Below, piece after piece: positions 7,822 through 17,069 of a stretch of 64,000 nucleotides of DNA (position 1 is the stretch's first letter; each line of letters begins with the position of its first letter). A program made the position numbers and the translations under genes. Source of the stretch: an uncultured Treponema sp. (GTDB lineage: Bacteria; Spirochaetota; Spirochaetia; Treponematales; Treponemataceae); assembly GCA_945877425.1 (NCBI GenBank), contig CAMCRZ010000011.1:1-64000 (forward strand). The letters are read 5' to 3'. The notes beneath the pieces are model-generated. The model saw only the letters and a list, made by a program, of their open reading frames with translations. It was not told the origin of the DNA and searched no databases.

Positions 7822-9639
7822 TTATGCGTTTAGTTTTTCAAGTTCGCCTTTAACCATCTGAATGACTTTTTCAGCAGCATCTTCTAACGGAACAAGAGAA
7901 GCTTCTTCTTGAGTGCGCACTTTTATTTCTACGTTAGGAAGATTTTTGTCACCGACAGTAATGCGGATAGGAAATCCAATTAAATCAGCATCGTTAAACT
8001 TAACGCCAGGACGTTCATCCCTGTCATCAAGAAGCACTTCAATGCCTGCGCTTGAAAGCTGTTGGTAAAGCTTGTCTGCAGCATCTTTCATTGCATCCTT
8101 ATATTTTATAGGAACAATAGTTACCTGGAAAGGAGCAGAACTCATTGGCCACTGAATGCCTTTTTCGTCGTGGAAACATTCAATGATACTTGCAAGAACA
8201 CGGTCTACGCCTATTCCGTAACAACCCATAGTCGGAACAGCAGCTTTTCCGTTTTCATCAAGGTAAGTAACGCCCATGCTTTCAGTGTATTTTTTTCCAA
8301 GCTTAAATATGTGACCTAACTCGTTGCCTTTAGTTGTGTAATATTCACCGTCGCAGTTACCGCAGCAGCATTTGTCACCAGATTTAACAGTACGTACATC
8401 AGCATTTTTCCAGAAAGAATAATCTCTTCCAGGCTCAACGTGCTGAATGTGGAATCCTTCTTTACCGCTTCCGGCAAATGCATCGTGCATGTCGTTTACG
8501 CTAAGATCCTGAACAATAGGGCAGTTTAAACTTACAGGTCCTACAAATCCATGAGGAGCGCCGCTTATCTGCCTTACTTCTTCGTCTTCGGCAAGAACAA
8601 CTTCACTTGCTTTTAAAAGTCCGGCGAGTTTTGCTTCGTTTACATCTAAATCACCGCGGATCAAGACGCAAACATAGCTTACAGGATAGAATTCAAATCC
8701 GTCTTCCTTAACACGCTTAAGGTTTTCACATCCGGCTGTTCCTGTTAAATCAAGAGATGAATTTATGACACGGTAAATAAGTGCCTTGATAAAACGCTTT
8801 GATGTAGTGTTAAAGAAGTTTTCCATATCTTCTATAGAAAAGACATTCGGTGTAGCAACTTCTTCATAAGGCAAGTCAGTTTTTACCTGAGCATTTCCCT
8901 TGTCATCAACTGGAATATCTGGTTTACATGAAGCTTTTTCTACGTTGGCAGCATATCCGCACTTAGGACAGAGGATGAGTGTATCGTCACCAATAGGACT
9001 TTCTACCATAAATTCTTCTGAACCGGAGCCGCCCATTGCGCCAGTGTCTGCTTTTACAGGAATTACTTTAAGCCCAAGCCGCCTGAATATTCTGTGGTAA
9101 GCTTTTGCATAAGCCTGATAGCTTTCGTCAAGTGATTCGTCGCTGGCGTTAAGAGTGTAGCCGTCCATCATATTGAATTCACGTCCTCTCATAACTCCAT
9201 AACGCGGGCGAATTTCATCACGGTATTTTGTATTTATTTGATACATATTGATTGGAAGCTGTTTGTAGGAAGTAAGTCCTGCACGGCAAATTGCTGTATA
9301 TGCTTCTTCTGCTGTAGGTGAAACAACCATGTCCTGTTCGGCACGGTTTTTTGCCTTTAACATTTGGGCACCCATTGTTTCCCAGCGGCCGCTTTCTTTC
9401 CATATATCTCCGGGAACTACAACTGTGGGCTTGAATTCCATGGCACCAGAAGCATTAAGTTCTTCCTTAATGATGTTTTCAACTTTACGGTATGCTTTTA
9501 ACCCTAACGGCATATAAGTGTAAAGACCGTTTCCCAGCTTGCGGATTAAATCAGCTCTCATCATAAGCTGATGACTTGAAATAATTGCTTCTGCAGGAGC
9601 TTCCCGCAGTGTCCTGAATGGAATTTTTGAACTTTTCAT
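7822..9639 (-). CDS. proS: Prolyl-tRNA synthetase
   Basis: ProRS charges tRNA-Pro in the cytoplasm. The 605-residue protein is the long bacterial form. It has class II catalytic motifs in the first half (MRADLIRKLGNGLYTYMPLGLKAYRKVE; RDEIRPRYGVMRGREFNMMDGYTL), an insertion with the editing (INS/YbaK-like) domain at about 230-400, motif 3 (GCYGIGVDRVLASIIE), and a C-terminal anticodon-binding domain (about 500-605; VTIVPIKYKD, LLDDRDERPGVKFNDADLIGFPIRITVG). A Cys-rich stretch (KCCCGNCDG) is present near residue 430. The promoter TTGCAA-17-TAAAAT ends 8 bases before the ATG, with AAGG between them, so the mRNA is leaderless or nearly so. The gene is monocistronic. Confidence 0.97.
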   Translation of the reverse strand: MKSSKIPFRTLREAPAEAIISSHQLMMRADLIRKLGNGLYTYMPLGLKAYRKVENIIKEELNASGAMEFKPTVVVPGDIWKESGRWETMGAQMLKAKNRAEQDMVVSPTAEEAYTAICRAGLTSYKQLPINMYQINTKYRDEIRPRYGVMRGREFNMMDGYTLNASDESLDESYQAYAKAYHRIFRRLGLKVIPVKADTGAMGGSGSEEFMVESPIGDDTLILCPKCGYAANVEKASCKPDIPVDDKGNAQVKTDLPYEEVATPNVFSIEDMENFFNTTSKRFIKALIYRVINSSLDLTGTAGCENLKRVKEDGFEFYPVSYVCVLIRGDLDVNEAKLAGLLKASEVVLAEDEEVRQISGAPHGFVGPVSLNCPIVQDLSVNDMHDAFAGSGKEGFHIQHVEPGRDYSFWKNADVRTVKSGDKCCCGNCDGEYYTTKGNELGHIFKLGKKYTESMGVTYLDENGKAAVPTMGCYGIGVDRVLASIIECFHDEKGIQWPMSSAPFQVTIVPIKYKDAMKDAADKLYQQLSSAGIEVLLDDRDERPGVKFNDADLIGFPIRITVGDKNLPNVEIKVRTQEEASLVPLEDAAEKVIQMVKGELEKLNA

Positions 9640-9647
9640 AACGCCTT

Positions 9648-9676
9648 ATTTTAGCGAAATGCACTTGTTGTTGCAA
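9648..9676 (-). promoter_or_regulatory. Promoter of proS, predicted leaderless
   Basis: On the minus strand TTGCAA (9676-9671), 17 bases, TAAAAT (9653-9648), then AAGGCGTT and the ATG at 9639. Confidence 0.55.
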
Positions 9677-9679
9677 TTG

Positions 9680-10125
9680 CCGTGCCGCCGCCTCAGCGTA
9701 CTTGCTCATCAGCTGCATTTTTTCCAAAATGCTGCACATAAGCGTACACACTCTGGCAAGAAGAAGCCACTGAAAAAGGTCGAATTTTAGAAAAATTAGT
9801 GTTGTTTATGCCTAAAAATGCAAAGAAAACACACTAAATATGGACTAAAATTTGCAAAAACAGACTTTTTCAGTGGCCTCGGCAAGAACAAGGGCGGCGG
9901 CGCTGTAAAAGTAAGGCTGAACGTCGCAAAGCCGGGTGTCAAAATCGGGGCAAATTTGCCCCTACACACTGTTTGTGGCATGGGAACTATTTTATTTGTC
10001 GCTTGCGCGCCTGCCACAAACAGAGCGTTTTTGCACCCGACTTCTGCTCCTAGCGCCTTTCAATTTATGCCGCCGCCTCAGCGTACTTGCCAAGAGCTGC
10101 ATCTTCTTCCAAAATCCTGCAAAAA
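9680..10125 (-). repeat. Dispersed intergenic repeat, copy R5 (inverted, interrupted)
   Basis: R5 is an alpha-beta-alpha copy in the opposite orientation to R1-R3. Its beta module lies at about 9899-10062. The small hairpin reads GGGGCAAATTTGCCCC, so the stem matches R2/R3 but the loop differs. One alpha block is split by a 118-bp MITE-like insertion (9763-9880). This occupies almost the whole proS-glucanase intergenic region; no gene is supported. Confidence 0.87.
9763..9880. mobile_element. MITE-like element with terminal inverted repeats and 8-bp target duplication
   Basis: The element starts GAAGCCACTGAAAAAG (9763-9778) and ends CTTTTTCAGTGGCCTC (9865-9880); these are inverted repeats matching at 15 of 16 positions. 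It is flanked by the direct duplication GGCAAGAA at 9755-9762 and 9881-9888. In uninterrupted repeat copies this octamer (as TTCTTGCC) occurs once, for example in R3 and R9, so the empty site is visible in the same window. The 118-bp interior is AT-rich, has further self-complementarity and no coding capacity. An 8-bp duplication fits several transposase families; no transposase is present here. Confidence 0.85.
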
Positions 10126-10231
10126 ATCAGAAAAAATGCGGTAATTCACACTAAACCGAAAATAATCGACTTTTTTAATACATCTTTTGCTTCATAATTT
10201 GATGTGAATATTTGTTTTATGGAGGCAACCA

Positions 10232-13200
10232 ATGAAATCATTTTTAAAAGTTTTATCTATTTTTATTACAGCTGCCTTTTTATTTTCAGCAGTAAGCTGT
10301 TCATCTGGCACTGACAGCAGTTCTTCACAAGATTTCAGTTTATCAATTACAGCTGAAAAAGAAGAAATTTATGTAGGGGAAACAGTTACTTTAAAAGCAA
10401 GAGTCATACCGAAAAATGAATCTAATGCAGCAGCAGTCTTTACCTGGACTTCATCTGATGTATCTGTTGCAACTGTATCTCAAAGCGGCACAGTTACAGG
10501 TGTAAAAGCCGGCAAAGTAACTATTTATGCCAAGTACAACGGAAAATCTATAGCCAAGTCTATTTTAGTAAAGCAGTTAATTCAGGCGGATTTTGAAAAC
10601 GGCGCAACTAAAGGAGTAAGCGTAGGAACGGAAAATAGAGAGTTTTTTGCTTCAAACACAACAGATGAAAGTTCTTATACAGTTCTTGTCTGGTCAGATG
10701 AGTTTGAAGGCACATCTTTAAAAACTGAAAACTGGAAGTACGAAGAAGGAAATGGAAACTGGGGCTGGGGAAACGGCGAAAAGCAGTTTTATACCGCAGG
10801 CGATAACTGTTCTGTAGAAGACGGAGCATTGCACATTGTTGCAAAAAAAGATGACAGCGGAAAATATACTTCTACACGCATTATTTCTGCAGATAAAAAA
10901 CACTTTAAGTACGGTATTATAGAATGTCGTCTTAAGGCTGACGAAGGTAAAGGTTCTTGGCCTGCATTCTGGATGCTTGGAAACGGTGCTAAAAGAATTT
11001 GGCCGAATTGCGGTGAAATTGACATTATGGAACACGCAAATGAAGCTGATTATTTTAATTCAACACTTCACTGGAACTATAAAGGTATGTCAGACACATC
11101 AGAAGGTCATGGTGAATATGGAACAAAATCTGCAAGCGGTTTTGACATAACAGACTGGCACGTTTATAAAACAGTCTGGACAGAAGATTCTATTAAAACT
11201 TACGTTGATGAAGTTCCTGTTTTCTCTATGGGCATAGGGAATTCAAGCAACGGAACAGATGCATTTAATGATAGTTTCTATTTTATAATTAACTTTGCAA
11301 TGGGCGGAAAAAACTTTGTTAACGTTGAAGATATAAATTCATTTACTAACCTGCCATGGGATATGTATGTTGATTATATCCGTGTTTATCAGGATGCAAA
11401 CCACGTAGTTGACGGAGCAAGCCCTGTTCTTGTAACAAATATTTCTTTAACTGGAAGCGACACTGTTACAGCAGGAGAAACTATTACTTTAAGTGCAGCT
11501 GTTACTCCAAATAATGCTTCTAATAAAGAAGTTACATGGACTTCTTCTGATACAACTGTTGCAACTGTATCTGAAACCGGTGTTGTTACAGCAGTAAAGG
11601 CAGGAACTGCAACTATTACCTGTACAGCTGCAGACGGTTCCGGTGTAAATGCAACTAAAACAATTACAGTAAACGCAAAGCCTTCTTCAGGAAGTTCGGC
11701 AAATTCAATTACATTAAACGGAAAAACTTACAGCCTTGTATGGAGCGATGAATTTACAGAAGCAGACCCTGACGGCACGCCTTTAAGTTCAAAGTGGGGC
11801 TATGACGTTGGCGCAGGAACTTCTATGAATACTGACGGCACAAATCCTGGTAACTGGGCATGGGGCAACAGTGAATTGCAGTGGTACAGCGACAATGACC
11901 CGGACAACACTTACGTAAGCGACGGTACTTTAAAAATTGTTGCTAAAAAAGAAACATCAAACGGTATGTCTTATACTTCCGGACGTATTGTTACAAGAAA
12001 CATTGAAGGCGGACAGTTTAAATACGGTTACATAGAAATGTCTGCAAAAATTCCAGCTGACGCAGGTGTATGGCCTGCATTCTGGATGCTTGATAATGAC
12101 ATTTACGATAATCCTAATCCTGAATCATGGCCTGGAAGCGGTGAAATTGACATTATGGAAAGCTCTATAAATCTTTGGGGAGCAAATAAGGTTTATGGTA
12201 CACTTCACTGTACTGCAGGAAGCGGTGGAAGTCCTGTATTTACTCAAGAAACTAATGTTTCATTTAGCGACGGAGATTTCCACACTTATGCTGTTGATTG
12301 GGACGATGATCACATTGACTGGTATTATGACGGCGAGAAAAAGTTTACTTATACACCTGCAAATTATGAAAATGATGCATGGCCTTTCTGTGATGACTTT
12401 TACATTATCCTGAATCTTGCAGTAGGCGGAAATTTAGGCGGAAGTGTACCTGAAAATTTTGTAAGCAGCACAATGGAAGTAGACTACGTTCGTGTTTACC
12501 AAAAAACAGAAGGTTATACAGATAAGTCAGGTGCATACGAAGATAAAAATCAGCCTGCATCAGCTTCTAGCAAAACAATTCCTTCCGGGGCATACGTAAT
12601 TTACGACTCAGCTTCAGGTACAAACAAGATTACTAATGCTAATGATGTTTGGAACGGAGGTTTTGGTACTTCAGACTGCACACTTAATGACGGAAAAACT
12701 GTAAAGCAAGTTAGGTTTGCTAGTCTTAAAGGTGAAAATGCTTGCGGAAGTATGGATATTTCATCTTACAGCTATGCAGATAATGCCAAACTTTGCATGA
12801 GCGTTTATGCCGGAAGCAATTTTACGCTTAAACCTGTTAACCCTAATGTGGTATATTCTCAGACTGTTTCTTCTCCATACACATGGCAGGATATAGAAAT
12901 AGACCTTGGCTCAGCAAATGCCTTAACTCAATTAGGATTTATTTCTACTACAATACAGACAATTTGGGTTGACCACATTTACATTACAACAACTTCATCT
13001 TCTGGTTCTGGAGACAGCGGTTCAGGCGGAAGCAGTGGTTCAGACAGCGGCAACACAGGTGATACTGGCAACACAGGCGGTACTTCTACAGTAAACTGGT
13101 CTTCTGTGGATTATGCAGGAGACGGAGCTGGTGGCGGATCTTATGGAAATAAGTATAAATTCTACTGTGCTACAGAAAAAGTTAGTCTTGTAAATATTCA

Positions 13201-13411
13201 GCAGCCTGGCTTTGGTACAAAACCAGGTTTATATGTAACTTTCCCTGCTGCAATTACAGAATGTTCTCTTGGAACTGAAAATTATGCTAAAGATGGAGCC
13301 GGAATTCTGCTTTACATAGACAGCTTTACTAAAAAAGAAACACAATTTACCGTAACTTATGCTGGCGGACAGGCAACATGCTATGTTTACTACGAAGATG
13401 GAGTTAAATAA
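10232..13411 (+). CDS. Lipoprotein beta-1,3-glucanase with two GH16 domains
   Basis: This 1059-residue protein begins with a lipoprotein signal (lipobox SAVSC, Cys23). Domains in order: Big2 immunoglobulin-like (about 35-115), GH16 laminarinase-type domain 1 (about 150-388), second Big2 (about 400-482), GH16 domain 2 (about 498-757), a carbohydrate-binding-like beta domain (about 780-920), a Ser/Gly/Thr linker and a final beta domain (about 955-1059). Both GH16 domains keep the ExDxxE active site: Glu262, Asp264, Glu267 in GEIDIMEH, and Glu638, Asp640, Glu643 in GEIDIMES. The laminarinase group of GH16 cleaves beta-1,3- or mixed-linkage glucans. GGAGG lies 8 bases before the ATG. The next gene follows after 9 bases and encodes a GH64 enzyme, so together they form a surface glucan-degrading operon. 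Confidence 0.93.
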   Translation: MKSFLKVLSIFITAAFLFSAVSCSSGTDSSSSQDFSLSITAEKEEIYVGETVTLKARVIPKNESNAAAVFTWTSSDVSVATVSQSGTVTGVKAGKVTIYAKYNGKSIAKSILVKQLIQADFENGATKGVSVGTENREFFASNTTDESSYTVLVWSDEFEGTSLKTENWKYEEGNGNWGWGNGEKQFYTAGDNCSVEDGALHIVAKKDDSGKYTSTRIISADKKHFKYGIIECRLKADEGKGSWPAFWMLGNGAKRIWPNCGEIDIMEHANEADYFNSTLHWNYKGMSDTSEGHGEYGTKSASGFDITDWHVYKTVWTEDSIKTYVDEVPVFSMGIGNSSNGTDAFNDSFYFIINFAMGGKNFVNVEDINSFTNLPWDMYVDYIRVYQDANHVVDGASPVLVTNISLTGSDTVTAGETITLSAAVTPNNASNKEVTWTSSDTTVATVSETGVVTAVKAGTATITCTAADGSGVNATKTITVNAKPSSGSSANSITLNGKTYSLVWSDEFTEADPDGTPLSSKWGYDVGAGTSMNTDGTNPGNWAWGNSELQWYSDNDPDNTYVSDGTLKIVAKKETSNGMSYTSGRIVTRNIEGGQFKYGYIEMSAKIPADAGVWPAFWMLDNDIYDNPNPESWPGSGEIDIMESSINLWGANKVYGTLHCTAGSGGSPVFTQETNVSFSDGDFHTYAVDWDDDHIDWYYDGEKKFTYTPANYENDAWPFCDDFYIILNLAVGGNLGGSVPENFVSSTMEVDYVRVYQKTEGYTDKSGAYEDKNQPASASSKTIPSGAYVIYDSASGTNKITNANDVWNGGFGTSDCTLNDGKTVKQVRFASLKGENACGSMDISSYSYADNAKLCMSVYAGSNFTLKPVNPNVVYSQTVSSPYTWQDIEIDLGSANALTQLGFISTTIQTIWVDHIYITTTSSSGSGDSGSGGSSGSDSGNTGDTGNTGGTSTVNWSSVDYAGDGAGGGSYGNKYKFYCATEKVSLVNIQQPGFGTKPGLYVTFPAAITECSLGTENYAKDGAGILLYIDSFTKKETQFTVTYAGGQATCYVYYEDGVK

Positions 13412-13420
13412 GGAGTTTTT

Positions 13421-15703
13421 ATGAAGAAAGCATTTTTACTTTTTACAGCTGCAGTTTTATTCTGCTTAACAGGCTGTTCATCTCACAGTGATTCAGAAAA
13501 AAACAATACAGTTCCTGTAGATACAGTTAAAATTCTTACGGCAAACGGAACTTCTGTTACAGTGGGCAGCACACTAGAACTTCAGGCACAAATTAAACCT
13601 GACAACGCAAGTGACAAACTTGTTTACTGGTCTTCTGAAAATTCAAGTGTTGCTTCTGTAAAGGAAGGTGTTGTAACGGGAATAAAAGCCGGCACTTCTA
13701 AAATAACAGTTACTTCAAGAAACAGCGGCAAAAGTGATTCAGTTACTGTAACTGTAACGGAAAAATCATCAGCTTCAGAAGATACAGGCGAAACTGGAGG
13801 AACTGGAGGAGCTGGCGGCAGCACGGAAAGCGGCGAAACTGGAGGCAGTACGGAAACTGGCGGAACAGGTGGTTCAAGTGGCACAGAAACAGATACGCCT
13901 TCACAAGAAAATGTTAAAGATATAGTGAAATTTACTATGCAAACTGGTGTTGGCGGTTCTTGGATTCATTTAACAGGAACATGGACAGATTCTTCCTATG
14001 CACTTTCCCAGAATTCCATTGACTTTACAACAAACGCACCTTTAATGAATTCTTCAAACGCATACAAAGAATATCTTTCAGGAGAAAGTTCTTCCGGCAC
14101 AAATAAATATGTTTGGGGAATTGGTTTTAATGATGCACCATTTGTTGCAGAAACAAACCACAGTTTAGTTTTTTACGCTGCAATAAATTCAAAAGAGTAT
14201 AAAGTTACGGTTGCATTTACTGGTAAAAATGATGTAAATAACGCAGAGTTTGACATCAGTTCCGTAACTTTTGAGCCTACAGGAAAAAGCGTAACTTCTT
14301 ACGAAAATCCTGCCTTAAACGGCGGCAGTTCTGGTAGCAGCTCAGGAGGAAGCGGTTCTGGTGGAACAGGAAGTGGCAGTAACAATAATGAAGTTATAGG
14401 CGGAAATGGTGGCGGTGCAAGCGGTGAAGGATTCAAAGATGACACAACATCTGGTAATACAGACCCTAATTTTACAATTGCAGTAACAGAAGCACAAGCA
14501 GTTGCAGAGTACTCTTCCCTTGAAGCACCAAAAGACTCAAATTACGTTTCATTTATATTTGAAAATGTTACAAATGGAAAATTCAAAAATAATGAAATCT
14601 TTATAGTTGTACTTTACCAAAGAGGTGACGGTATATATTATTGGGGACTCCCAGATGGAACATACAAAGCTGTAGCGGCAAATGAATACTGTACTGACTA
14701 TTCATATACAATTGCAGACGATGATGGAACTGATGGCCGCAGAGTATTCAATATTCCAAAAAATACAAACGGAGCACGTATTTTCTATTCGTATGGTTCA
14801 AAGATGTCTATTCACGGACCGGATAATGGAGTTGGTGTTGTATTCCCATCAATTGCAAATCCAAACGATCCGGATTACAACAAATACTATGACTGGCTTG
14901 AATATACAATCCGCAAAGACGGTGTAACATGGGTTAACACAACACAAGTTGATCAGTTTGGTTTCCCAGCCCTTATTACAGCATACGCATCAGACGGTTC
15001 GGTTCGCTCAAACGGCGACAATTTGTTTACACAAACAGGTGTTGCAATTTCACGTAGCGAAGTATATCAAAAATACTACGACTATATGGAAAGTAAAGGT
15101 ATTTCAAGTGATTTTGACTGTCTTGCAGAAAAGTACAGAATTGTATGTCCTGGAAAATCAAGCAAATTCAACAAAAACTATCTTGACGATTACATTAATG
15201 AAGTATGGAATTACTGGACAACACATTCAACAACTGTAGACCATGCACAAGGTAAGTTTACTCTTACATGTGACGGCACTAATCTTAACTTTAAATGTAC
15301 GGAATCTAAAAACGCTGCAATGTGTACTGTTGGAGAAATATATAGCGTACATGGAAAACCAACTACAGAACAGGCTTTTGAAGGTTCTGGATGTCTTGCA
15401 ACAGACACAAAAGGAACTGGTATGGAACCTGCTCTTCAGGCTTGGGTATGTGCAGCACTTAATCGCCATGTAGCAACACGTTCAGATAATCCTGCATGGG
15501 GATATACAAAGGCTCCTGCTCCTGCAAGTTACAATGCAGCTTACTATTTGGAAGGAAAAGCAAACTACTACTCTGGATTCTGGCATAGCATCAGTACAAA
15601 CAACGGTCTTGCATACGGTTTCTGCTACGATGATGTTCACGAACAGTCTTCTACTACAGTTGTAAATGACTGCCAGAAAATCTGGGTAAGACTTGGGTTT
15701 TAA
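13421..15703 (+). CDS. Lipoprotein GH64 beta-1,3-glucanase
   Basis: A 760-residue lipoprotein (lipobox CLTGC, Cys19) with a Big2 domain (about 33-113), a Gly/Thr/Ser/Glu linker (115-160), an unassigned beta domain (about 165-295), a second Gly/Ser linker, and a C-terminal GH64 domain (about 350-760). GH64 enzymes cut beta-1,3-glucan and release laminaripentaose. The signature DWLEYTIRKDGVTWVNTTQV followed by DQFGFP contains Glu494 and Asp511, spaced as the catalytic Glu/Asp pair of the family. The spacing of 9 bases from the GH16 gene, with AAGGAG before the ATG, indicates one operon; the transcript ends at a strong terminator at 15725. The two enzymes probably cooperate, GH16 acting internally and GH64 releasing oligomers. 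Confidence 0.9.
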   Translation: MKKAFLLFTAAVLFCLTGCSSHSDSEKNNTVPVDTVKILTANGTSVTVGSTLELQAQIKPDNASDKLVYWSSENSSVASVKEGVVTGIKAGTSKITVTSRNSGKSDSVTVTVTEKSSASEDTGETGGTGGAGGSTESGETGGSTETGGTGGSSGTETDTPSQENVKDIVKFTMQTGVGGSWIHLTGTWTDSSYALSQNSIDFTTNAPLMNSSNAYKEYLSGESSSGTNKYVWGIGFNDAPFVAETNHSLVFYAAINSKEYKVTVAFTGKNDVNNAEFDISSVTFEPTGKSVTSYENPALNGGSSGSSSGGSGSGGTGSGSNNNEVIGGNGGGASGEGFKDDTTSGNTDPNFTIAVTEAQAVAEYSSLEAPKDSNYVSFIFENVTNGKFKNNEIFIVVLYQRGDGIYYWGLPDGTYKAVAANEYCTDYSYTIADDDGTDGRRVFNIPKNTNGARIFYSYGSKMSIHGPDNGVGVVFPSIANPNDPDYNKYYDWLEYTIRKDGVTWVNTTQVDQFGFPALITAYASDGSVRSNGDNLFTQTGVAISRSEVYQKYYDYMESKGISSDFDCLAEKYRIVCPGKSSKFNKNYLDDYINEVWNYWTTHSTTVDHAQGKFTLTCDGTNLNFKCTESKNAAMCTVGEIYSVHGKPTTEQAFEGSGCLATDTKGTGMEPALQAWVCAALNRHVATRSDNPAWGYTKAPAPASYNAAYYLEGKANYYSGFWHSISTNNGLAYGFCYDDVHEQSSTTVVNDCQKIWVRLGF

Positions 15704-15724
15704 TTAATCTGAATTGATTAAACT

Positions 15725-15763
15725 AAAGGAGATTCTTCTTTAATAGGAAGGTCTCCTTTTTTT
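15725..15763 (+). terminator. Terminator of the glucanase operon
   Basis: AAGGAGA pairs with TCTCCTT across an 18-base loop and runs into seven T residues. Confidence 0.8.
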
Positions 15764-15841
15764 ATACAAAAAATTTACGTCCTGTTTATAAAAAAAAAGT
15801 AAGATTAACACTACAGTAAATGTAAATTATTAACAAAAATG

Positions 15842-15878
15842 GCTCCGTGCAGGTTTTCTGTGCGGGGCTTTTTTTTTG
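15842..15878 (+). terminator. Second intrinsic terminator or end of a small transcript
   Basis: GCTCCGTGCAG and CTGTGCGGGGC form an 11-bp stem with G-U pairs around GTTTT, followed by nine T residues. It lies 80 bases beyond the operon terminator, so it is a back-up or the end of an unrecognised short RNA between 15764 and 15878. Confidence 0.65.
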
Positions 15879-15930
15879 CAGAATATTTCCAATTACTCTA
15901 ACTTTGCAATATTTGCTTAGACTGACATTA

Positions 15931-15959
15931 TGGAAAAAAAATGCTGTTTAAGTTACAAT
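15931..15959 (+). promoter_or_regulatory. Promoter of the DUF2007-like gene, predicted leaderless
   Basis: TGGAAA (15931-15936), 17 bases, TACAAT (15954-15959), then 6 bases to the ATG at 15966. The -35 box is weak. Confidence 0.45.
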
Positions 15960-15965
15960 ACACCC

Positions 15966-16514
15966 ATGAATAGTTTTGAATCAGCTTTAATTATCGGGAT
16001 ATTTGTGTTTCTAGTGGTACTGCTTGTAGTGCGGATTGTGAAGGCTAAAAACCTTGGACCTTCTTCTATGAGCGGTAATTTATCTGACGGCAGCGAATTT
16101 TCTGAAGCTGCAGTTGATTTTGAAAAGGATTTTTTTCTTCGTGCTAAGGGCGGCGAAAATGCAGTTGAGTTTTTGAAAATTGCAGACATGCAGGATTGTT
16201 TTGTCATTCAGAGCATGCTTCTTTCAGCAGGAATTCCAAGTCACACTGAAAATGAACACGTAAGCGGTATTTTTGGAAACAATGCCGGAATCATGAACTC
16301 AATTTTTGCTGTAAGACTGAACATCCTTAAAGATGATTACAACGAAGCCCTTTCTATAGTAAAGGATTTTTTGGAGCAAAAAGTAAAGGCTCTGGCTGAT
16401 GAAGGAAATGCTCCGAAAACAGCTGAAAATGCCGGTGAAAAACTTTTATCTTTGGAACAGTCGCTTAAGGAACAGGGTCAGGCACAGGTTTTAGGAATAA
16501 CTGTTCTTGCTTAA
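15966..16514 (+). CDS. Membrane protein with DUF2007-like domain
   Basis: The 182-residue protein has an N-terminal transmembrane helix (about residues 5-27) and a soluble part containing a DUF2007-like (putative signal-transducing) segment: FLKIADMQDCFVIQSMLLSAGIPS, then an Asn/Gly loop and VRLNILKDDYNEALSIVKDFL. The function of such domains is not established. The start at 15966 (MNSFESALIIGIF) is preferred over the ATG at 15930, because TACAAT lies 6 bases before it and the upstream ATG would sit inside the promoter. It is convergent with guanine deaminase. Confidence 0.7.
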   Translation: MNSFESALIIGIFVFLVVLLVVRIVKAKNLGPSSMSGNLSDGSEFSEAAVDFEKDFFLRAKGGENAVEFLKIADMQDCFVIQSMLLSAGIPSHTENEHVSGIFGNNAGIMNSIFAVRLNILKDDYNEALSIVKDFLEQKVKALADEGNAPKTAENAGEKLLSLEQSLKEQGQAQVLGITVLA

Positions 16515-16535
16515 GTCAGACTTGTTCAACTTAAG

Positions 16536-16991
16536 TTAGTAGCGCTGGCTTTTTTCGTTTTCAGTATAATCCTTAAAAAGTTCAAGACACTTTTCTCTTT
16601 CCATTTCTGAGATTTTCAGCAAGTCATTTTTGCCGTCAAGGTAGTCGTAGAATTTGTCGTCCCTAAAGCCGATTTCGTTTGTATCCTTTCTGTTGCAGCC
16701 GTAAAATGCATTCTTTATGTTTGACCAGAGAATTCCGCCTAAACACATAGGGCAAGGTTCAGCAGTTGTATAAAGTTCGCAGCCTTCAAGATTGTGAGTG
16801 CCAAGATTTTTGCAGGCATCACGTATAGCTTCAATTTCTCCGTGGCAAGTAGGATCTTTGTTCAGCAAAACCCTGTTGTGACCTTTGCCTACGATTTTTC
16901 CGTCCTTTACGATAACACAGCCAAAAGGTCCGCCATCACCTGCATTTATACCGTTGTATGCTTCTTTCAATGCTTCGTCCATAAAACTCAT
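16536..16991 (-). CDS. guaD: Guanine deaminase-like CMP/dCMP-type deaminase
   Basis: The 151-residue protein is a zinc-dependent nucleobase deaminase. Zinc and catalytic residues are in CHGEIEAI (His and Glu) and EPCPMCLGGI (two Cys). GNAGDGGPFGCVIVKDG-like spacing near the N-terminus and the C-terminal aromatic residue (SQRY) resemble Bacillus-type guanine deaminase, which converts guanine to xanthine. The start at 16991 has GGAGG 6 bases upstream; the longer frame beginning with GTG would include that site inside the coding region. It is divergent from the lipase gene. A tRNA adenosine deaminase (TadA) is the main alternative, but the C-terminus favours GuaD. Confidence 0.82.
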   Translation of the reverse strand: MSFMDEALKEAYNGINAGDGGPFGCVIVKDGKIVGKGHNRVLLNKDPTCHGEIEAIRDACKNLGTHNLEGCELYTTAEPCPMCLGGILWSNIKNAFYGCNRKDTNEIGFRDDKFYDYLDGKNDLLKISEMEREKCLELFKDYTENEKSQRY

Positions 16992-17034
16992 AGTAAACCT
17001 CCATTGAGCCACTCATTGTATCATAAAATAGTAT

Positions 17035-17063
17035 TTTACAAAAGTTTGATTTGTTTTTATAAT
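17035..17063 (+). promoter_or_regulatory. Promoter of the lipase gene, predicted leaderless
   Basis: TTTACA (17035-17040), 17 bases, TATAAT (17058-17063), then CGGGCT and the ATG at 17070. It closely matches the arrangement before the GerMN gene. Confidence 0.7.
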
Positions 17064-17069
17064 CGGGCT

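Noticed and set aside
9818..10144. 108-codon open frame before the glucanase operon
   Set aside because: It runs through the MITE-like insertion and the repeat, is composed of repeat sequence, and has no translation signal.
15764..15841. Possible small RNA between two terminators
   Set aside because: A terminator is present at 15842-15878 but no convincing promoter is visible in the 78 bases before it.
16794..17069. N-terminal extension of the lipase frame by 92 codons
   Set aside because: It overlaps guaD on the opposite strand and the promoter at 17035-17063; the signal peptide begins at 17070.
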